Shown piece after piece: positions 62,895-64,000 of a stretch of 64,000 nucleotides of DNA. Within the stretch, counting starts at the first letter, position 1, and every line of letters starts with the position of its first letter. The notes under the pieces were generated by a model, which was not told where the DNA came from, did no database searches, and saw only the letters and a program-made list of their open reading frames with translations. Source of the DNA: Clostridium cellulovorans 743B (GTDB taxonomy: Bacteria > Bacillota > Clostridia > Clostridiales > Clostridiaceae). The DNA lies in NCBI RefSeq assembly GCF_000145275.1, contig NC_014393.1:3968001-4032000 (forward strand). The letters run 5' to 3'. The position numbers and the translations under genes were made by a program.

Positions 62895-63245
62895 TCAATC
62901 AACTCCTCTTTAATATCTATTATACTAAATAACAAACAACTAAGTGATGCCATTATTTGAATATAGACCATGCTAATTATTCCTACTGCTACAGTATTAA
63001 TAATTATTATACATATAACCAACTTACATAAATAACTTCCAAACTACTTCACAGTTTCTGACACTATATAATTATAGGATAACTGAAAAAGAAGAAGAAG
63101 CCCAATTCCCAGAAGATTCTCCTTCTTTTTTATTTATGAAATATTTATATAAGTTCTAATAATAAAACTGCATTTTAAGTCCTGTACCCTAGACAAAAAC
63201 TGGATAAGTTATGAATCAACTTTATTGGAACATATCTACCTTATG
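62895..63245. other. spacer with a terminator-like hairpin
   Basis: About 350 bases without a gene. At roughly 63091-63131 an imperfect GAAGAAGA/TCTCCTTCTTT hairpin, followed on the minus strand by T-rich CTTCTTCTTTTT, may end the GNAT transcript that stops at 63246. The murD promoter lies in the left part but is not identifiable. Confidence 0.4.
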
Positions 63246-64000
63246 CTATTTAAAATAACTCCTTGTAATGCCTTTACTAACAAAGGTATTTCTTTCATAA
63301 AATCTCTGACCACCTAAATTATTCTTTGCGGTATCTAAATCTAATTTTTCATATCCCTTTGTCCTTAAATCATTACAAATCATTTTAATAAATTTTGAAC
63401 CAAAACCGTTATTAGAATACTTATTATCTATCCATAGGGTACTCATATATACTGTTTTGACATTATCTAAATATAGAACCACACTTTCTCCTATTTTTTC
63501 ACCCTTGTAAATAAAATCAATAACTTCTTTATTGTATTCATTTATTCCATTTTTAATAACTTTAATATCTTCATCTATTTCTACCTGTTGTTTAGTCGTT
63601 AAGTCTATAGTATAGTACACATTTTCATGCTCAATCTCGTATCCATATTCTCCTAGCAACTTAGCAATATATATCTTACTTTCATGAAGCTTTCCATGGT
63701 ATGCAGTACAACTTAAACCTAATACATGATTAAAAGCAAAACAATTATCGAAACTACTATTTTTGAAAAAATCTTCTGCTTTATTAACCAACATCTTTCC
63801 AGCTTCATGTCTATCTTCATTGAAATATATATGTCTTATTACTCCAATATTAGGATCATAAACTTTCTTTCCGTTAGTATCCCAATAAATATGGGGTTCT
63901 CCAAATTGAATAAATCCCAATATTTCATTATCTTCTTCTATTAAATAGGTTTCTAAGTAATTAAAAATTATTTCTCCATATCTTCTATCCTCTAATAAAG
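63246..64000 (-). CDS. GNAT acetyltransferase, 5' end beyond the window
   Basis: The stop codon is at 63246, and the frame runs open to the window edge (ILGFIQFGEPHIYW continues upstream into YLIEEDNE), so the start lies right of 64000. At least 250 residues are present. The C-terminal part has VYMSTLWIDNKYSNNGFGSKFIKMICNDL (acetyl-CoA loop NNGFGS) and NNLGGQRFYERNTFVSKGITRSY, both GNAT motifs. The N-terminal half also looks GNAT-like (FGEPHIYWDTNG), suggesting a tandem two-domain enzyme. Substrate unknown. Confidence 0.8.
   Translation of the reverse strand, partial: LLEDRRYGEIIFNYLETYLIEEDNEILGFIQFGEPHIYWDTNGKKVYDPNIGVIRHIYFNEDRHEAGKMLVNKAEDFFKNSSFDNCFAFNHVLGLSCTAYHGKLHESKIYIAKLLGEYGYEIEHENVYYTIDLTTKQQVEIDEDIKVIKNGINEYNKEVIDFIYKGEKIGESVVLYLDNVKTVYMSTLWIDNKYSNNGFGSKFIKMICNDLRTKGYEKLDLDTAKNNLGGQRFYERNTFVSKGITRSYFK

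Overview
The window is low-GC, AT-rich Clostridium DNA with A/G-rich Shine-Dalgarno (SD) sites and short intergenic gaps. The GH5-CBM2 cellulase at 14200-15747 matches what I remember of EngD of Clostridium cellulovorans in length and architecture. With the secreted arabinanase at 55908-57938, this points to a mesophilic, plant-polysaccharide-degrading Clostridium, most likely C. cellulovorans or a close relative. Most genes are on the minus strand. Except for murD, a second methionyl-tRNA synthetase and helD, this is accessory chromosome.

Layout. 0.3-3.1 kb: a drug-efflux MFS gene and a small secreted protein. 3.4-7.7 kb: a minus-strand defence-type operon, read as EVE-HNH modification-dependent nuclease, then SIR2 effector, then NB-ARC/TPR STAND sensor. 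The SIR2 and STAND frames are joined by an in-phase A_AAA_AAA heptamer, a stop codon and a 16-bp hairpin. This looks like programmed -1 frameshifting that makes a SIR2-STAND fusion, and it is the most interesting object in the window. 8-11 kb: a duplicated and partly decayed VanZ-like/DUF998 membrane-protein module. 11-16 kb: nitroreductase, pirin, an unknown protein, engD with a 24-bp palindrome on its promoter, and an HxlR regulator. 16.8-24.3 kb: a secreted PPC/papain-like protease, sortase B with a VPNTG surface protein carrying 609-bp repeats, and a GT39-like membrane glycosyltransferase. 24.5-29.4 kb: a DUF6765-like protein flanked by 36-bp repeats, a MalT-like LuxR regulator and a divergent acidic protein.

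29.5-35.8 kb: an ANT(6)-like adenylyltransferase, two GNAT acetyltransferases, a DUF6273-like protein, a small membrane protein and helD. 35.9-38.9 kb: an auxiliary metG under a T-box leader, and a kinase-like protein. 39-43.7 kb: an aspzincin-type metallopeptidase, a possible 23-residue peptide and a second MalT-like regulator of foreign base composition. 44-47.8 kb: a guanidine-I riboswitch with the Gdx exporter, a YdcF-like protein, a glutamine amidotransferase, a second 3'-truncated guanidine-I aptamer, and an AraC-phosphotransferase fusion. 48-49.2 kb: a complete IS982-family element with a 7-bp target duplication, inserted just upstream of a zinc alcohol dehydrogenase. 50-55.4 kb: DinB-like, GNAT, a tiny Asn-rich protein gene with a near-perfect SD, two gene remnants (alanine racemase, EFR1 ferredoxin), MerR and VOC proteins. 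55.8-64 kb: arabinanase, a CD3324-type HTH, an unknown protein, an aminoglycoside-kinase-like protein, GNATs and murD.

Themes are polymer degradation and surface display (engD, arabinanase, protease, sortase pair), defence (3.4-7.7 kb) and resistance to small molecules (MFS, Gdx, ANT(6), two APH-fold proteins, five GNATs, VOC). All assignments come from reading motifs by eye; no database search was run.
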